Assembly (NCBI RefSeq): GCF_001507555.1
Contig: NZ_LQBO01000001.1
Location: forward strand, 1,240,001 to 1,304,000
From: Thiomicrospira sp. XS5
Lineage (GTDB): Bacteria; Pseudomonadota; Gammaproteobacteria; Thiomicrospirales; Thiomicrospiraceae
Direction: 5' to 3'
DNA length: 64,000 bases
This document shows, piece after piece, positions 8,831 through 17,919 of this stretch; the stretch's first letter is position 1, and every line of letters begins with the position of its first letter. The position numbers and the translations under genes are program-made. Below the pieces are notes generated by a model. The model made no database searches, was not told the origin of the DNA, and saw only the letters and a list, made by a program, of their open reading frames with translations.

Positions 8831-8871
8831 TATTGACAACCAGTTTACATAATGAAAACCAGTTGTCAATA
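8831..8871 (-). promoter_or_regulatory. MarR operon promoter and operator
   Basis: The arms TATTGACAAC (8831-8840) and GTTGTCAATA (8862-8871) are exact reverse complements. On the minus strand TTGACA (8869-8864) and TAAACT (8847-8842) sit 16 bp apart, a near-consensus -35/-10 pair inside the repeat. The layout fits autorepression by the adjacent MarR protein. Confidence 0.7.
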
Positions 8872-9053
8872 TAAGTGTATTTTGGAGTCCATGTGTCAAT
8901 AATGATCTAAAGAGGAGGGGATTAAGGTTTATTTGGAAAGACTGTTGTGCCGAATAGCCACTTTATTCCGGTATCGTTTTTTGGCGTAATAGGCTTAGCC
9001 AAACATCATTCAACATAACCCCATATAAGCCAGAAAATATTTCGAGAAAGCCC

Positions 9054-9887
9054 ATGAGTCACTATTCCTTGCAAACCCTGATGAACCATTTAAGTCGATT
9101 CGAAAAAACGCCGCAGACCATGCCGGTGTTGTTTATTGGGCATGGCAACCCGATGAATGCGGTCACGCAAAACGATTTCACCCGTAATTGGCAAGCCATC
9201 GGTCAGGCATTACCCAAACCGAAAGCGATTTTATCTATTTCGGCGCATTGGATTACGCCGGGTAAAACCCAGGTGTTGACGACGGCCAAACCGGAAACCA
9301 TTCACGATTTTTATGGGTTTCCACCGGTCTTGTTCGAGCAACAATATCCGAGTGATGGTGCGCCGGCCTTGGCCGAACAGACCCAACAACTGGCACCCGA
9401 CACCGTGAGTCTGACCGACGAGTGGGGGTTGGATCACGGAACCTGGTCGGTGTTGTTGTCGATGTTTCCGAAAGCGGAGGTGCCGGTGTATCAACTCAGT
9501 ATCGACTACCGACAACCGCCGGCGTTTCATTACGAACTGGCGGCGCGCTTGAAGGACTTGCGCGAGCGGGGTGTTCTGGTCATGGCCAGCGGAAATGTGG
9601 TGCACAATCTGTCTCAGGTTCAATGGCAGGAAAAGCCCGCTTTTGATTGGGCGTTGGAGTTCAATGATCGGGTCAAAGCGGCGGTGTCGGAACGGGACGA
9701 TGCCACTTTGATTGATTTCAAAGGCTTTGGTGCCTTGGGCAAACAGGCGCATCCGACCTATGATCACTATTTACCGCTTTTGTATAGCCTCGGTCTTCGC
9801 AATGCGCAGGATGAAGTGTATTTCTTCAATGATGTTATCGACATGAGTTCGGTGTCGATGTTGTCGTTCGTGTATTTACCGAATTAA
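9054..9887 (+). CDS. ygiD: Extradiol dioxygenase, LigB/YgiD (4,5-DOPA dioxygenase-like) family
   Basis: 277 aa. Conserved segments: PVLFIGHGNPMNAV (metal-ligand His, residues about 24-37), ISAHWITPG, TIHDFYGFP, DEWGLDHGTWSVL, and GNVVHNL. These are the metal-binding and catalytic residues of the class III extradiol dioxygenase family. The physiological substrate in bacteria is uncertain. The start at 9054 gives a 22-residue extension before the usual MPxLFxGHG, so an internal ATG at 9120 is an alternative. A near-perfect palindromic hairpin (9895-9912) follows the stop. Confidence 0.9.
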   Translation: MSHYSLQTLMNHLSRFEKTPQTMPVLFIGHGNPMNAVTQNDFTRNWQAIGQALPKPKAILSISAHWITPGKTQVLTTAKPETIHDFYGFPPVLFEQQYPSDGAPALAEQTQQLAPDTVSLTDEWGLDHGTWSVLLSMFPKAEVPVYQLSIDYRQPPAFHYELAARLKDLRERGVLVMASGNVVHNLSQVQWQEKPAFDWALEFNDRVKAAVSERDDATLIDFKGFGALGKQAHPTYDHYLPLLYSLGLRNAQDEVYFFNDVIDMSSVSMLSFVYLPN

Positions 9888-9894
9888 CTAAAAA

Positions 9895-9912
9895 CCACCA
9901 GGCCTGGCGGTT
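9895..9912. repeat. Iterated palindrome copy downstream of ygiD
   Basis: Core CCAGGCCTGG at 9898-9907 within a longer imperfect hairpin (ACC-ACC against GGC-GGT), 8 bases after the ygiD stop. The TTT that follows makes it terminator-like. Confidence 0.7.
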
Positions 9913-10043
9913 TGGGTGACTCCAGTTCGATTTGACGTTATTTTTAGTTGTCGCTCGAGTGTTCGAAAAAATATAATGCTGGGAACTCGCCGTGATCATT
10001 ACATTGAAATTGGCGGCGAATCCAACAAGAGTGAAAATGAAAT

Positions 10044-10610
10044 ATGCCAAAAGCGAATGAATTGAAAAAAGGCATGGTGGTTGAGATTAACGACCAGCCG
10101 TATGTGGTGAAAACCGTCGATTGCAAAAGCCCGTCATCACGTGGCGCGGCGACGTTGTATAAAGTACGTTTCAATAGCGTCAAAACCGGCCAAAAGCTGG
10201 ACGAATCCTTCAAGGGGGATGACTTTTTGAAAGAGCTGGATTGCCAGCGGGTGCCGGTGCAGTTCAGTTACATGGACGGTGAACACTATGTGTTCATGAA
10301 TTTGCAGGATTTTTCGCAATACACCTTGTCGCCGGAAGATTTGGAAGGCCAAACCGGGTATTTATATGAAGCACTGGAAGGGATTGAAGCCTTGGTGCTG
10401 GATGAACAGGTGATTGCGATTGAATTGCCGATTGCCGTCGCGCTGGAAATTGTCGAGACGGCGCCGGGCATGAAAAGTGCATCCGCCACCAGTCGAACCA
10501 AACCGGCGACTTTGAGTACCGGCTTGGAAATCCAGATTCCGGAATACATCGAACCGGGTGAAACCGTCAAGGTGAACTCCGAGACCGGCAAATATATGAG
10601 CCGCGCATAA
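10044..10610 (+). CDS. yeiP: Elongation factor P-like protein YeiP
   Basis: 188 aa, the length of EF-P family proteins. Three domains are recognisable: an N-terminal KOW-like domain (MPKANELKKGMVVEINDQPYVVKTV), a central OB domain (QFSYMDGEHYVFMNLQDFSQYTL) and a C-terminal domain (TGLEIQIPEYIEPGETVKVNSETGKYMSRA). The motif PSSRGAATLYKVRF at the tip loop matches YeiP rather than canonical EF-P, whose modified lysine site differs. It binds ribosomes at or near the E-site, probably to relieve stalling. It is monocistronic, with several hairpins downstream. Confidence 0.93.
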   Translation: MPKANELKKGMVVEINDQPYVVKTVDCKSPSSRGAATLYKVRFNSVKTGQKLDESFKGDDFLKELDCQRVPVQFSYMDGEHYVFMNLQDFSQYTLSPEDLEGQTGYLYEALEGIEALVLDEQVIAIELPIAVALEIVETAPGMKSASATSRTKPATLSTGLEIQIPEYIEPGETVKVNSETGKYMSRA

Positions 10611-10695
10611 TCGTCTGCAATGGCTAGGTTGAACCCGGCTGCTATGTCGGGTGAAAGGTTTTTAGTACCAGTAACTACATGAGCTTTCGAGGACC

Positions 10696-10719
10696 ACGCT
10701 TTTCGTGTTCGGAAAGCGT
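10696..10719. terminator. Hairpin downstream of yeiP
   Basis: ACGCTTT (10696-10702) and AAAGCGT (10713-10719) are perfect arms with a 10-base loop, followed by TTTTC. It may be an additional terminator or a processing structure. Confidence 0.4.
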
Positions 10720-10726
10720 TTTCAAC

Positions 10727-10748
10727 ACCCACTTCGGCGGGTTTTTTA
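10727..10748 (+). terminator. Rho-independent terminator of yeiP
   Basis: ACCC-A-C / TTCG loop / G-C-GGGT (one A-C mismatch) followed by six T residues. The stable UUCG tetraloop and T-run make this the best yeiP terminator. Confidence 0.75.
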
Positions 10749-10766
10749 GGCGTGTAAGATGTCGAG

Positions 10767-10790
10767 AAAACCGCCAGGCCTGGCGGTTTT
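10767..10790. repeat. 24-bp perfect palindrome, bidirectional terminator form of the iterated repeat
   Basis: Four A residues, then CCGCCAGG and its exact complement ending in four T residues. It lies between the convergent yeiP and DnaT-like genes and would form a G+C-rich hairpin with a T tail on both strands. Confidence 0.8.
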
Positions 10791-10821
10791 GGAGAATGGG
10801 GATACGTCGCGGTCGGGCAGG

Positions 10822-11523
10822 TTATTCGTGGGTGATTTTCACCGACTGATAGAGTTGTGGGTCTTGCGCTTTCTTTTTCAACCAGTTGTTGGCGGCACTT
10901 TGCACGGAGCGTTCGATGGCGGCGCGTTTGCCGGTGCCGGGTTGGCCTGGCTGGTTTTGCACCTTGTCTTTGGTGTTGCTGACCCAAAAGCGCCAATAAG
11001 CCACCAAGTCGCTGTTCCAGAAACGGTCCGGGTTGGCGGCCACGTAATGCAGGAATTTATCGAAGCTGGCGCTGGCCGCTTCGGGTGACAAGCCTTCTTC
11101 TTCGCCGTATTGCAACATAGCTTGGCTGTTTTCTCGAATCAGTTGACTGAGTTTTTTGTTCAGAATCGAATCGGTGCTTTGGAAGCGCTTGAGGTGTTTC
11201 TTGAGGTTGTCGTCCATCAAGGTTTCGCTGGCCGGCAATTGCGCATCGGCGGGCAGGGTCAAACCGGTCTGTTCCTGATAGGCTTTCGGGTTGATTTGGA
11301 AGATGCAGTAGTCGTCCAGATTGCGTTTTACCTGAATGATTTGCCGTTCTTCCAGTTTCAGCAATACTTTGTAAAGCACTTCGTCACGCCAGAAAGCAAA
11401 GAGCTTTTCCAGTTCATCGGTTTTAATCGGCGACTGAGTATAGTTGTACTGCAGCCAGCCGAGAAAAATCGCTTCATGCATGGAAAGCTTTTCCGCCACT
11501 TCGGTTTCAAAACGAATATTCAT
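10822..11523 (-). CDS. DnaT-like domain protein
   Basis: 233 aa. The N-terminal part (MNIRFETEVAEKLSMHEAIFLGWLQYNY...FWRDEVLYKVLLKLEERQIIQVKR) reads as a winged-helix domain. Residues about 165-195 (SFDKFLHYVAANPDRFWNSDLVAYWRFWVSNTKDK) resemble the C-terminal ssDNA-binding domain of the primosomal protein DnaT. The tail is basic (KRAAIERSVQSAANNWLKKK). Inferred role: primosome assembly or replication restart. It follows the 11527 gene by 3 bp on the same strand, so the two are co-translated and probably act together. It may be of old phage replication-gene origin. Confidence 0.65.
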   Translation of the reverse strand: MNIRFETEVAEKLSMHEAIFLGWLQYNYTQSPIKTDELEKLFAFWRDEVLYKVLLKLEERQIIQVKRNLDDYCIFQINPKAYQEQTGLTLPADAQLPASETLMDDNLKKHLKRFQSTDSILNKKLSQLIRENSQAMLQYGEEEGLSPEAASASFDKFLHYVAANPDRFWNSDLVAYWRFWVSNTKDKVQNQPGQPGTGKRAAIERSVQSAANNWLKKKAQDPQLYQSVKITHE

Positions 11524-11526
11524 GCT

Positions 11527-12177
11527 TTATCCCGCGGATTGCTCTGTTAACTGACGCGCCAGCTTTTGCGATGTGCGACTGATGGTGATCAGTTTGTCGG
11601 GGCTGGTGAGGTGTTTCATGACTTCACGCGCCTTTTTCGGGTCGCCGATTAAAACCGGCGGGGCCTTTTTAGCGCCTTCGATTTTTGAATTCTGGGCATT
11701 GATGATGCCGGTCAACTCTACCGGCGGCTGATTCTGGGCCGGGGTGCCGTACATGGCGCGATAAGTGTTTTTGAATTCATTGGCTTTAAAGACTAACGAT
11801 TTTTCGTCTGGAATGTCGCAAATGGCCATCCAGCCGCCCATTTTATGAATGATGTGATGAATCAGCGGGTCGTGAAACACCACGTCTTGATAGGCGCCAA
11901 CTTTTCGGATAGCGGTTTCCACTTCGTTCCAAGCGCGCAAAGCGTTGTCTTGGGTGCCGCCTTTGCAGTGTTTGATAATGTCGGAGACTTTCGGCCACCA
12001 CTTGCCTTCTTCCGGGTGCTGCATATGGGCGTTGAAGGCTTCTTGAACCTGCTCTATGGAATAGTCTTTTAGTCCGTTCCAGTACATTTCAAACGTAAGG
12101 TCGGTTAAGTCCTTTTCGTAATAAGCGAAAACCCAGCTGAGGATTTTCGAGAACTTTTCCATGTCTTGTACTTGCAT
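11527..12177 (-). CDS. Hypothetical protein, replication-associated by context
   Basis: 216 aa from the ATG at 12177 (MQVQDMEKFSKILSWVFAYYEKDLTDL), which has AGGA six bases upstream; a longer frame to 12318 lacks support. The protein is helical and soluble. The region FEMYWNGLKDYSIEQVQEAFNAHMQHPEEGKWWPKVSDIIKHCKGG resembles small phage/plasmid replication accessory proteins, such as DnaC- or P-like loader accessory factors. That resemblance is by character only, and no catalytic motif is seen. It is the first gene of a two-gene operon with the DnaT-like gene. Confidence 0.6.
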   Translation of the reverse strand: MQVQDMEKFSKILSWVFAYYEKDLTDLTFEMYWNGLKDYSIEQVQEAFNAHMQHPEEGKWWPKVSDIIKHCKGGTQDNALRAWNEVETAIRKVGAYQDVVFHDPLIHHIIHKMGGWMAICDIPDEKSLVFKANEFKNTYRAMYGTPAQNQPPVELTGIINAQNSKIEGAKKAPPVLIGDPKKAREVMKHLTSPDKLITISRTSQKLARQLTEQSAG

Positions 12178-12409
12178 AGGCGTTCCTGAGCGAATTCCGG
12201 TGTTAATGACGGTTTTGGTTGTTTGAGTTTGTATGATTGAATGTCGAATTATCTTATCATTTTTCACCCAATGCTGTGGTTTCAATTCGCATTCAAATTC
12301 GACCCGGTCGGGTGACAAATGTCATTGGGTTTTGCCGATTGTTTTGCTGTCGGCATCGGCCAAAAGCGAGTAGAATGAAAGCTTGAGTTTTAACGAAGCA
12401 GGGCAGTCC

Positions 12410-13741
12410 GTGATAAAAGCGCTTTTGACAATATGCAGGGTCGGAACCGGGCCGACTTCCCGTCGGGTGCTTACAGGCTTGGCGCTGTCTTGTCTGGCGT
12501 CGTTTTCGGTATCGGCGGCCACTTTGGAATCGGAGATGGCGAAAAGGCCAGCTTCGGGGCTCTTGCTGCTGAACGCCGCCGAGCAACCGTTGGTATCGAA
12601 TCAGGCGGAGCGGTTATTGATTCCGGCTTCGACCACCAAGCTGGTGACGGGCTACTTGGCATTGGATCACTGGGGGCGCGATCACCGTTTTAAAACCGAT
12701 TTCCGGGTGGTGAGACGAGCGTCGGACGGCGCGGTGATTTTGTGGGTAAAAGGCTATGGCGACCCGTTTTTGGTGTCGGAAGAATTGCAGAAAATCGCGA
12801 CACGCCTGGCATCCGCTCTGGCGGATCGAGGCGTGTCGCACTTGGATGCGATTTATCTGGATGTTGGTTATTTTCAGCCCGGTTTGGTCTTGCCCGGCAC
12901 CACGGGTACTCTGAATCCTTATGATGCGCATCCGAGTGCGTTGGCGGCGAATTTCAATACTCTGTTTTTGAAGTCGGACGAGGGCGAAATCGTGTCGGCT
13001 GAATCGCAAACCCCTTTGACGCGTTTGGCGGTTAAGATCGGTCATGAAACCGACCTCAGTGAGGGGCGCTTTAACCTGGGGCCGGACGTGCGTTTGGGGC
13101 AGCGTTATTTTGCCGAATTGCTGAGCGCATTTTTGACGCGGCAGGGTGTAACTGTAGTGGACGATGTTCAGTGGCATCCGATGGTTGAAGCCAAAGGCGC
13201 GGGACTGCGCGAGCTATTGAGTTATCGCCACCTGAATTCCTTGACGCTGGGAGAAATGGTGGCGCCGATGATGCGTTATTCGACCAATTTTATTGCCAAT
13301 CAATTGGCGCTGAAACTCGCAGCAGACGCCTATGGCGAACCGGCTACGGCGGATAAGGTGAAGCAGTTGTTGAACAGTCGTTTAAAGCGCCGTTTCGGTT
13401 GGCGGGATTTTTATCTGGAAGACGGTGCCGGTTTGTCGCGTGAAAATCGGTTGAGTGCGCGGCAGTTGGTGGACGTGTTGGTACGTTTTCGTCCCTGGAA
13501 AGATCTGTTACCGGAAGTGGAAGCGGATGTGTATGCTAAAACCGGCACCTTGATCGGGGTCAGCGCTTTGGCGGGCTATATCAAAAATGACCAGGCCTGG
13601 TCACCGTTTGCCTTGCTGGTGAACCAGAAGGTGCCGTTTCATTATCGCAATCAAGTGGCGTTGCAGTTAAAACAACGTTTGGCGAATGAGACGACGGCGC
13701 AGCTCAGTCAACGCCCAGAATCTTATGGGTCTGCAAACTGA
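12410..13741 (+). CDS. dacB: D-alanyl-D-alanine carboxypeptidase/endopeptidase (PBP4, DacB)
   Basis: About 443 aa from the GTG at 12410 (AGGG upstream); a TTG at 12383 is possible. A signal peptide ends near SVSA. Penicillin-binding motifs: SxxK as PASTTK, SxN as RYSTNF, KTG as AKTGTL. Length and the large inserted domain between SxxK and SxN match class C PBP4. It trims or cuts peptidoglycan cross-links in the periplasm. An exact 14-bp palindrome (13589-13602) encodes DQAWS just after the KTG region. The 3' end overlaps the convergent queE by 38 bp. Confidence 0.92.
   Translation: MIKALLTICRVGTGPTSRRVLTGLALSCLASFSVSAATLESEMAKRPASGLLLLNAAEQPLVSNQAERLLIPASTTKLVTGYLALDHWGRDHRFKTDFRVVRRASDGAVILWVKGYGDPFLVSEELQKIATRLASALADRGVSHLDAIYLDVGYFQPGLVLPGTTGTLNPYDAHPSALAANFNTLFLKSDEGEIVSAESQTPLTRLAVKIGHETDLSEGRFNLGPDVRLGQRYFAELLSAFLTRQGVTVVDDVQWHPMVEAKGAGLRELLSYRHLNSLTLGEMVAPMMRYSTNFIANQLALKLAADAYGEPATADKVKQLLNSRLKRRFGWRDFYLEDGAGLSRENRLSARQLVDVLVRFRPWKDLLPEVEADVYAKTGTLIGVSALAGYIKNDQAWSPFALLVNQKVPFHYRNQVALQLKQRLANETTAQLSQRPESYGSAN
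13589..13602. repeat. Iterated palindrome inside dacB (GACCAGGCCTGGTC)
   Basis: A perfect 14-bp palindrome in frame as D-Q-A-W-S. Identical 14-mers occur in trpF, folC and nuoG. Confidence 0.85.
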
Positions 13742-14369
13742 GTTTCCATTGCGGGTGTGATAAGCAATAATCCAAAGTGGCTTTGAGGTTTCGGGCCTGA
13801 ATCGTTGGGTTGGCATCGTCCATGGCTTGCAGGTAGAAGTGGTCAAACGTCAAACCGGCGACTTTTTCTGGCGGACAATCGGTCTGCGGGTACACCAGTT
13901 TCAATTCATCCCCTTCATCCAAAATCAATGGCGCATTGGCCTTGGGGCTGACGCAAATCCAGTCGATGCCTTGCGGTGCCTTTTGGGTGCCGTTGGTTTC
14001 AATCGCAATTTCAAAACCGTGCTCGTGAAACGTATCCACCAAGGTTTGGTCCACTTGTAACAGTGGTTCACCACCGGTCAAAACCACAAACGGGTGAGGG
14101 CGTGCTGGGTTTTTGTCGCTTGGGTTGGTTTCCGGCCAGAGGGTCAACAGATGTTCGGCCAGGTCGTCAGCGGTTTTGAATTGTCCGCCGTTTTGGCCGT
14201 CGGTGCCGAGAAAGTCGGTGTCGCAGAACTGACAAACGGCTTGTGCCCGATCCGCTTCACGTCCGGTCCAGAGGTTGCAGTTGCTGAAACGGCAGAAAAT
14301 GGCCGGCCGGCCGGAATGAAATCCTTCCCCTTGCAGTGAATAAAATGCTTCTTTGATGCGGTAGCCCAT
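13704..14369 (-). CDS. queE: 7-carboxy-7-deazaguanine synthase
   Basis: 221 aa radical SAM enzyme. The N-terminus YRIKEAFYSLQGEGFHSGRPAIFCRFSNCNLWTGREADRAQAVCQFCDTDF shows the QueE-specific cluster motif, where the usual CxxxCxxC is split by an insertion (Cys near 26, 46 and 49). FVVLTGGEPLLQ and IAIETNGT follow. It converts 6-carboxy-tetrahydropterin to 7-carboxy-7-deazaguanine in queuosine biosynthesis. It converges with dacB, and the stop codons lie inside each other's genes (38-bp overlap). Confidence 0.95.
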   Translation of the reverse strand: MGYRIKEAFYSLQGEGFHSGRPAIFCRFSNCNLWTGREADRAQAVCQFCDTDFLGTDGQNGGQFKTADDLAEHLLTLWPETNPSDKNPARPHPFVVLTGGEPLLQVDQTLVDTFHEHGFEIAIETNGTQKAPQGIDWICVSPKANAPLILDEGDELKLVYPQTDCPPEKVAGLTFDHFYLQAMDDANPTIQARNLKATLDYCLSHPQWKLSLQTHKILGVD

Positions 14370-14613
14370 GGCGCGTTTCCCGGTTGTTTCTCGATGCGGT
14401 TTGATGCTATTTTTTACAATGAAAGGGTTTGAAAATGCTATAATGATTAGCTATTTTTTAGACCTTGTTGTTGACCTTGATTCGTATCAATTACGTTGAA
14501 TTAAAACAGAATAGGGTTTATGCGTCGGTTGAAATGACTTTTCAGAGCGTTTAAACGCCGGTTTTTATCAGTGCATTTCACGCCACATATTTTTTAGGAG
14601 AGAGATTATACCA
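14370..14613 (+). promoter_or_regulatory. leuCDB upstream region with candidate promoter
   Basis: TATAAT at 14439-14444 is a perfect -10, but the best -35 (TTTACA, 14413) is 20 bp away. A short GCGTTTAAACGC palindrome and T-run follow near 14550. AGGAGAGAG precedes the leuC ATG. No leader peptide rich in Leu codons was seen, so attenuation is not supported. Confidence 0.4.
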
Positions 14614-16038
14614 ATGTCTGCCAAGACCTTATACGATAAATTGTGGGACAGCCACGTCGTCCGTCAGGAAGAAGACGGCACGGCGTTGATTTACATTGAC
14701 CGTCAGTTGTTGCATGAGGTGACCTCGCCTCAAGCATTCGAGGGTCTGCGTCTCGCCAATCGTAAGCCTTGGCGAATTAATGCCAACTTGGCGACCCCGG
14801 ATCATAACGTGCCAACCACGCCGTATAAAACGGTGGACGACATTGCCGATCCGATTTCGCGGATTCAGGTACAGACATTGGATGCCAATACCAAACATTT
14901 CGGCATTACCGAATTCGGCATTGGCGATATTCGTCAAGGCATTGTGCACGTAGTCGGGCCGGAAGAAGGGATGACCTTGCCGGGCATTACGTTGGTGTGC
15001 GGTGACTCTCATACGGCAACGCACGGGGCTTTAGGGGCTCTGGCGCACGGCGTGGGGACGTCGGAAGTGGAGCACGTGCTGGCCACGCAATGCTTGATTC
15101 AAAAGAAAATGAAGAACATGCTGATTAAGGTCGATGGTCAATTGCAGCCGGGCGTCACGCCGAAAGATGTGGTGTTGGCGATTATCGGCCAAATCGGTAC
15201 CGCCGGCGGGAACGGTCATGCCATCGAATTCGGCGGACAGGTGTTCCGGGATATGTCGATCGAAGGGCGCATGACCGTGTGTAACATGGCGATTGAAGCC
15301 GGTGCGCGTGTCGGTTTGGTGGCCGTGGATGACAAGACCATCGAGTATGTGAAAGGCCGTCCGATGGCACCGAAAGGTGAACAGTGGGAGATGGCGGTCC
15401 AGGCCTGGCAAGATTTGAAATCCGACGACGATGCGGTGTTCGATAAGGTGGTGGAAATCGACGGTGCCAGCATCGAACCACAAGTGTCTTGGGGCACATC
15501 ACCGGAAATGGTCTTGGACGTCAATGGCAAGGTGCCGAACCCGGCCAACGAGTCCGATGATGTTAAAGCCAGCGGCATTCGCCGGGCGTTGGAATACATG
15601 GGGTTGGAAGCCGATATGGCGATTACCGATATTCCGGTGGATTATGTCTTCATCGGTTCCTGTACCAACTCGCGCATCGAGGATTTTCGTGAAGCGGCGG
15701 CGGTCTTGAAAGGCCGCAAAGTGGCGGCTTCTGTTGAGCAAGCGATCGTGGTGCCGGGGTCCGGTCTGGTCAAGCAACAAGCTGAAGCCGAAGGGTTGGA
15801 TAAGGTTTTCATTGAAGCCGGTTTCGAATGGCGTAACCCGGGCTGTTCGATGTGTTTGGCGATGAATGCCGATAAACTGCCGAGTGGTAAGCATTGTGCC
15901 TCCACGTCGAACCGTAACTTTGAAGGGCGTCAGGGGGCTGGCGGACGCACCCACTTGGTCAGCCCGCAAATGGCCGCCGCCGCCGCGGTGGCCGGCCACT
16001 TTGTGGACGTGCGTGACATGATGAAAGAAGCGGTATAA
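14614..16038 (+). CDS. leuC: 3-isopropylmalate dehydratase large subunit
   Basis: 474 aa, normal length. Aconitase-type features: [48 protein letters not shown], and 4Fe-4S ligands in [12 protein letters not shown] and GCSMCLAMN. With LeuD it isomerises 2- to 3-isopropylmalate in leucine synthesis. It is first in leuC-leuD-leuB; leuA is not nearby. An exact CCAGGCCTGG lies at 15399-15408 (VQAWQ). Confidence 0.98.
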   Translation: MSAKTLYDKLWDSHVVRQEEDGTALIYIDRQLLHEVTSPQAFEGLRLANRKPWRINANLATPDHNVPTTPYKTVDDIADPISRIQVQTLDANTKHFGITEFGIGDIRQGIVHVVGPEEGMTLPGITLVCGDSHTATHGALGALAHGVGTSEVEHVLATQCLIQKKMKNMLIKVDGQLQPGVTPKDVVLAIIGQIGTAGGNGHAIEFGGQVFRDMSIEGRMTVCNMAIEAGARVGLVAVDDKTIEYVKGRPMAPKGEQWEMAVQAWQDLKSDDDAVFDKVVEIDGASIEPQVSWGTSPEMVLDVNGKVPNPANESDDVKASGIRRALEYMGLEADMAITDIPVDYVFIGSCTNSRIEDFREAAAVLKGRKVAASVEQAIVVPGSGLVKQQAEAEGLDKVFIEAGFEWRNPGCSMCLAMNADKLPSGKHCASTSNRNFEGRQGAGGRTHLVSPQMAAAAAVAGHFVDVRDMMKEAV

Positions 16039-16047
16039 GGAGTCAGA

Positions 16048-16683
16048 ATGGAAAAGTTTACGAAATTTACCGCCATTGTGGCGCCAATGGATCGCGCCAA
16101 TGTGGATACCGATGCGATTATCCCCAAGCAGTTTCTGAAATCCATTAAACGCACCGGTTTCGGACCGAATTTGTTTGATGAATGGCGTTACGAAGACGTC
16201 GGCGAGCCGGGACGAGATAATTCCAAACGTCCGTTACGCAAAGACTTTGTGTTGAACCAGCCGCGTTATCAGGGTGCGCAAATTTTGATTGCGCGTGAAA
16301 ACTTCGGTTGTGGTTCCAGTCGCGAACACGCGCCATGGGCTTTGAAAGACTACGGTTTCGACGTGATTATCGCGCCGAGTTTTGCCGATATTTTCTTTAA
16401 TAACAGTTTTAAAAACGGAATCTTGCCAATCGTGCTGGACGAGCAGACGGTGGACGGTTTGTTTAAAGAAATTTTCGCGCAGGAAGGTTATGAGCTGACC
16501 ATCGATTTGGAAAATCAACAAATCATCAAGCCGAACGGTGAGGCCATTACGTTTGATGTGGATGCCTTCCGTAAACATTGTTTGTTGAACGGGTTGGACG
16601 ATATCGGTTTGACCTTGCAGCATGAAGATGAAATCAAAACCTTTGAAACCAAACATAAGGCGGCCTCGCCTTGGTTGTTTTGA
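16048..16683 (+). CDS. leuD: 3-isopropylmalate dehydratase small subunit
   Basis: 211 aa. Aconitase swivel domain signatures: [21 protein letters not shown] near the start, then [45 protein letters not shown]. It forms the heterodimer with LeuC. It starts 9 bp after the leuC stop with AAGGAG upstream, so the subunits are co-expressed. Confidence 0.98.
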   Translation: MEKFTKFTAIVAPMDRANVDTDAIIPKQFLKSIKRTGFGPNLFDEWRYEDVGEPGRDNSKRPLRKDFVLNQPRYQGAQILIARENFGCGSSREHAPWALKDYGFDVIIAPSFADIFFNNSFKNGILPIVLDEQTVDGLFKEIFAQEGYELTIDLENQQIIKPNGEAITFDVDAFRKHCLLNGLDDIGLTLQHEDEIKTFETKHKAASPWLF

Positions 16684-16749
16684 TGTGCGGCTAGGCATGC
16701 GTTTCATTGAATAAGTAATTTAAGTAAAGACACTGTAGAGACACTGTAA

Positions 16750-17823
16750 ATGACAAAAGAAGTACTGATTTTACCTGGGGACGGCATTGGGCCGGAAATT
16801 ACCGCCGAAGCGGTGAAAGTGCTGGAAGCCTTGCAAAAAAGCGATGGCCTGGACATCAAGATGACACACGACTTGGTCGGGGGTGCGGCTTATGATGCGC
16901 ACGGTGTCCCCTTGGCGGATGAAACCTTGGAAAAAGCCAAACAGTCCGATGCGATTTTGCTGGGAGCTGTTGGCGGGTATCAGTGGGAGTCGTTGGATAT
17001 TTCGGTTCGCCCGGAAAAAGGGTTGTTGTCTCTGCGTTCCAATTTGGAGTTGTTTGCCAACTTGAGACCGGCGTATTTGTTCCCGCAATTGGCGGATGCG
17101 TCAACGTTGAAACCGGAGGTTGTGGCCGGTCTGGATATTTTGATTGTGCGTGAATTGACCGGTGGGATTTATTTCGGTCAGCCGCGTGGTATCCGTACTT
17201 TGGAAAACGGTGAGCGCCAAGGCTACAACACTTATGTGTATTCCGAGTCCGAAATCAAGCGTATTGCGCGTGTAGCCTTCGATGCGGCGATGAAGCGTAA
17301 CAAGAAGTTGTGCTCCGTCGATAAGGCCAATGTGTTGGAAGTGACGGAAATGTGGCGTGAAATCATCGATGAAGTCGCCAAAGATTATCCGGAAGTGTCG
17401 GTTCAGCATATGTATGTCGATAACGCCGCCATGCAGTTGGTATTGAATCCGAAACAGTTTGACGTCATGGTGACCGGTAATATGTTCGGCGATATCTTGT
17501 CGGATGAAGCGTCTATGTTGACCGGTTCCATCGGTATGTTAGCGTCGGCGTCATTGGATGCCAATAATAAAGGGATGTACGAACCGAGCCACGGTTCGGC
17601 GCCGGATATTGCCGGGCAGAACCTGGCCAACCCGTTGGCAACGATTTTGTCGGCGGCGATGATGTTGCGTTACAGCTTGGGCCATGAAGACTTGGCGGTG
17701 AAAATTGAAAACGCGGTCAGCAAGGTATTAGATCAAGGCTTGAGAACGGGAGATATCTGGTCGGAAGGCCTAACGAAAGTCTCGACCTCGGAAATGGGGG
17801 ATGCGGTCGTCGCAGCACTGTAA
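16750..17823 (+). CDS. leuB: 3-isopropylmalate dehydrogenase
   Basis: 357 aa, family length. Signatures: [10 protein letters not shown] at residues about 7-16, [54 protein letters not shown] and [19 protein letters not shown]. It is an NAD-dependent oxidative decarboxylase giving 2-oxoisocaproate, the third step of leucine synthesis. It completes leuCDB. Confidence 0.98.
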   Translation: MTKEVLILPGDGIGPEITAEAVKVLEALQKSDGLDIKMTHDLVGGAAYDAHGVPLADETLEKAKQSDAILLGAVGGYQWESLDISVRPEKGLLSLRSNLELFANLRPAYLFPQLADASTLKPEVVAGLDILIVRELTGGIYFGQPRGIRTLENGERQGYNTYVYSESEIKRIARVAFDAAMKRNKKLCSVDKANVLEVTEMWREIIDEVAKDYPEVSVQHMYVDNAAMQLVLNPKQFDVMVTGNMFGDILSDEASMLTGSIGMLASASLDANNKGMYEPSHGSAPDIAGQNLANPLATILSAAMMLRYSLGHEDLAVKIENAVSKVLDQGLRTGDIWSEGLTKVSTSEMGDAVVAAL

Positions 17824-17919
17824 AAGCGACGAACGAGTCGTGCATTTTTCGCGTAAACGTGTAAACTGCACAAAGCGTCTTTTGAGATTTTGAGATGAAC
17901 AGGAAGCCTCCCGTTTAAA

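Noticed and set aside
14370-14613. Leucine attenuator before leuC
   Set aside because: No short frame with clustered Leu codons and no competing stem-loops were found.
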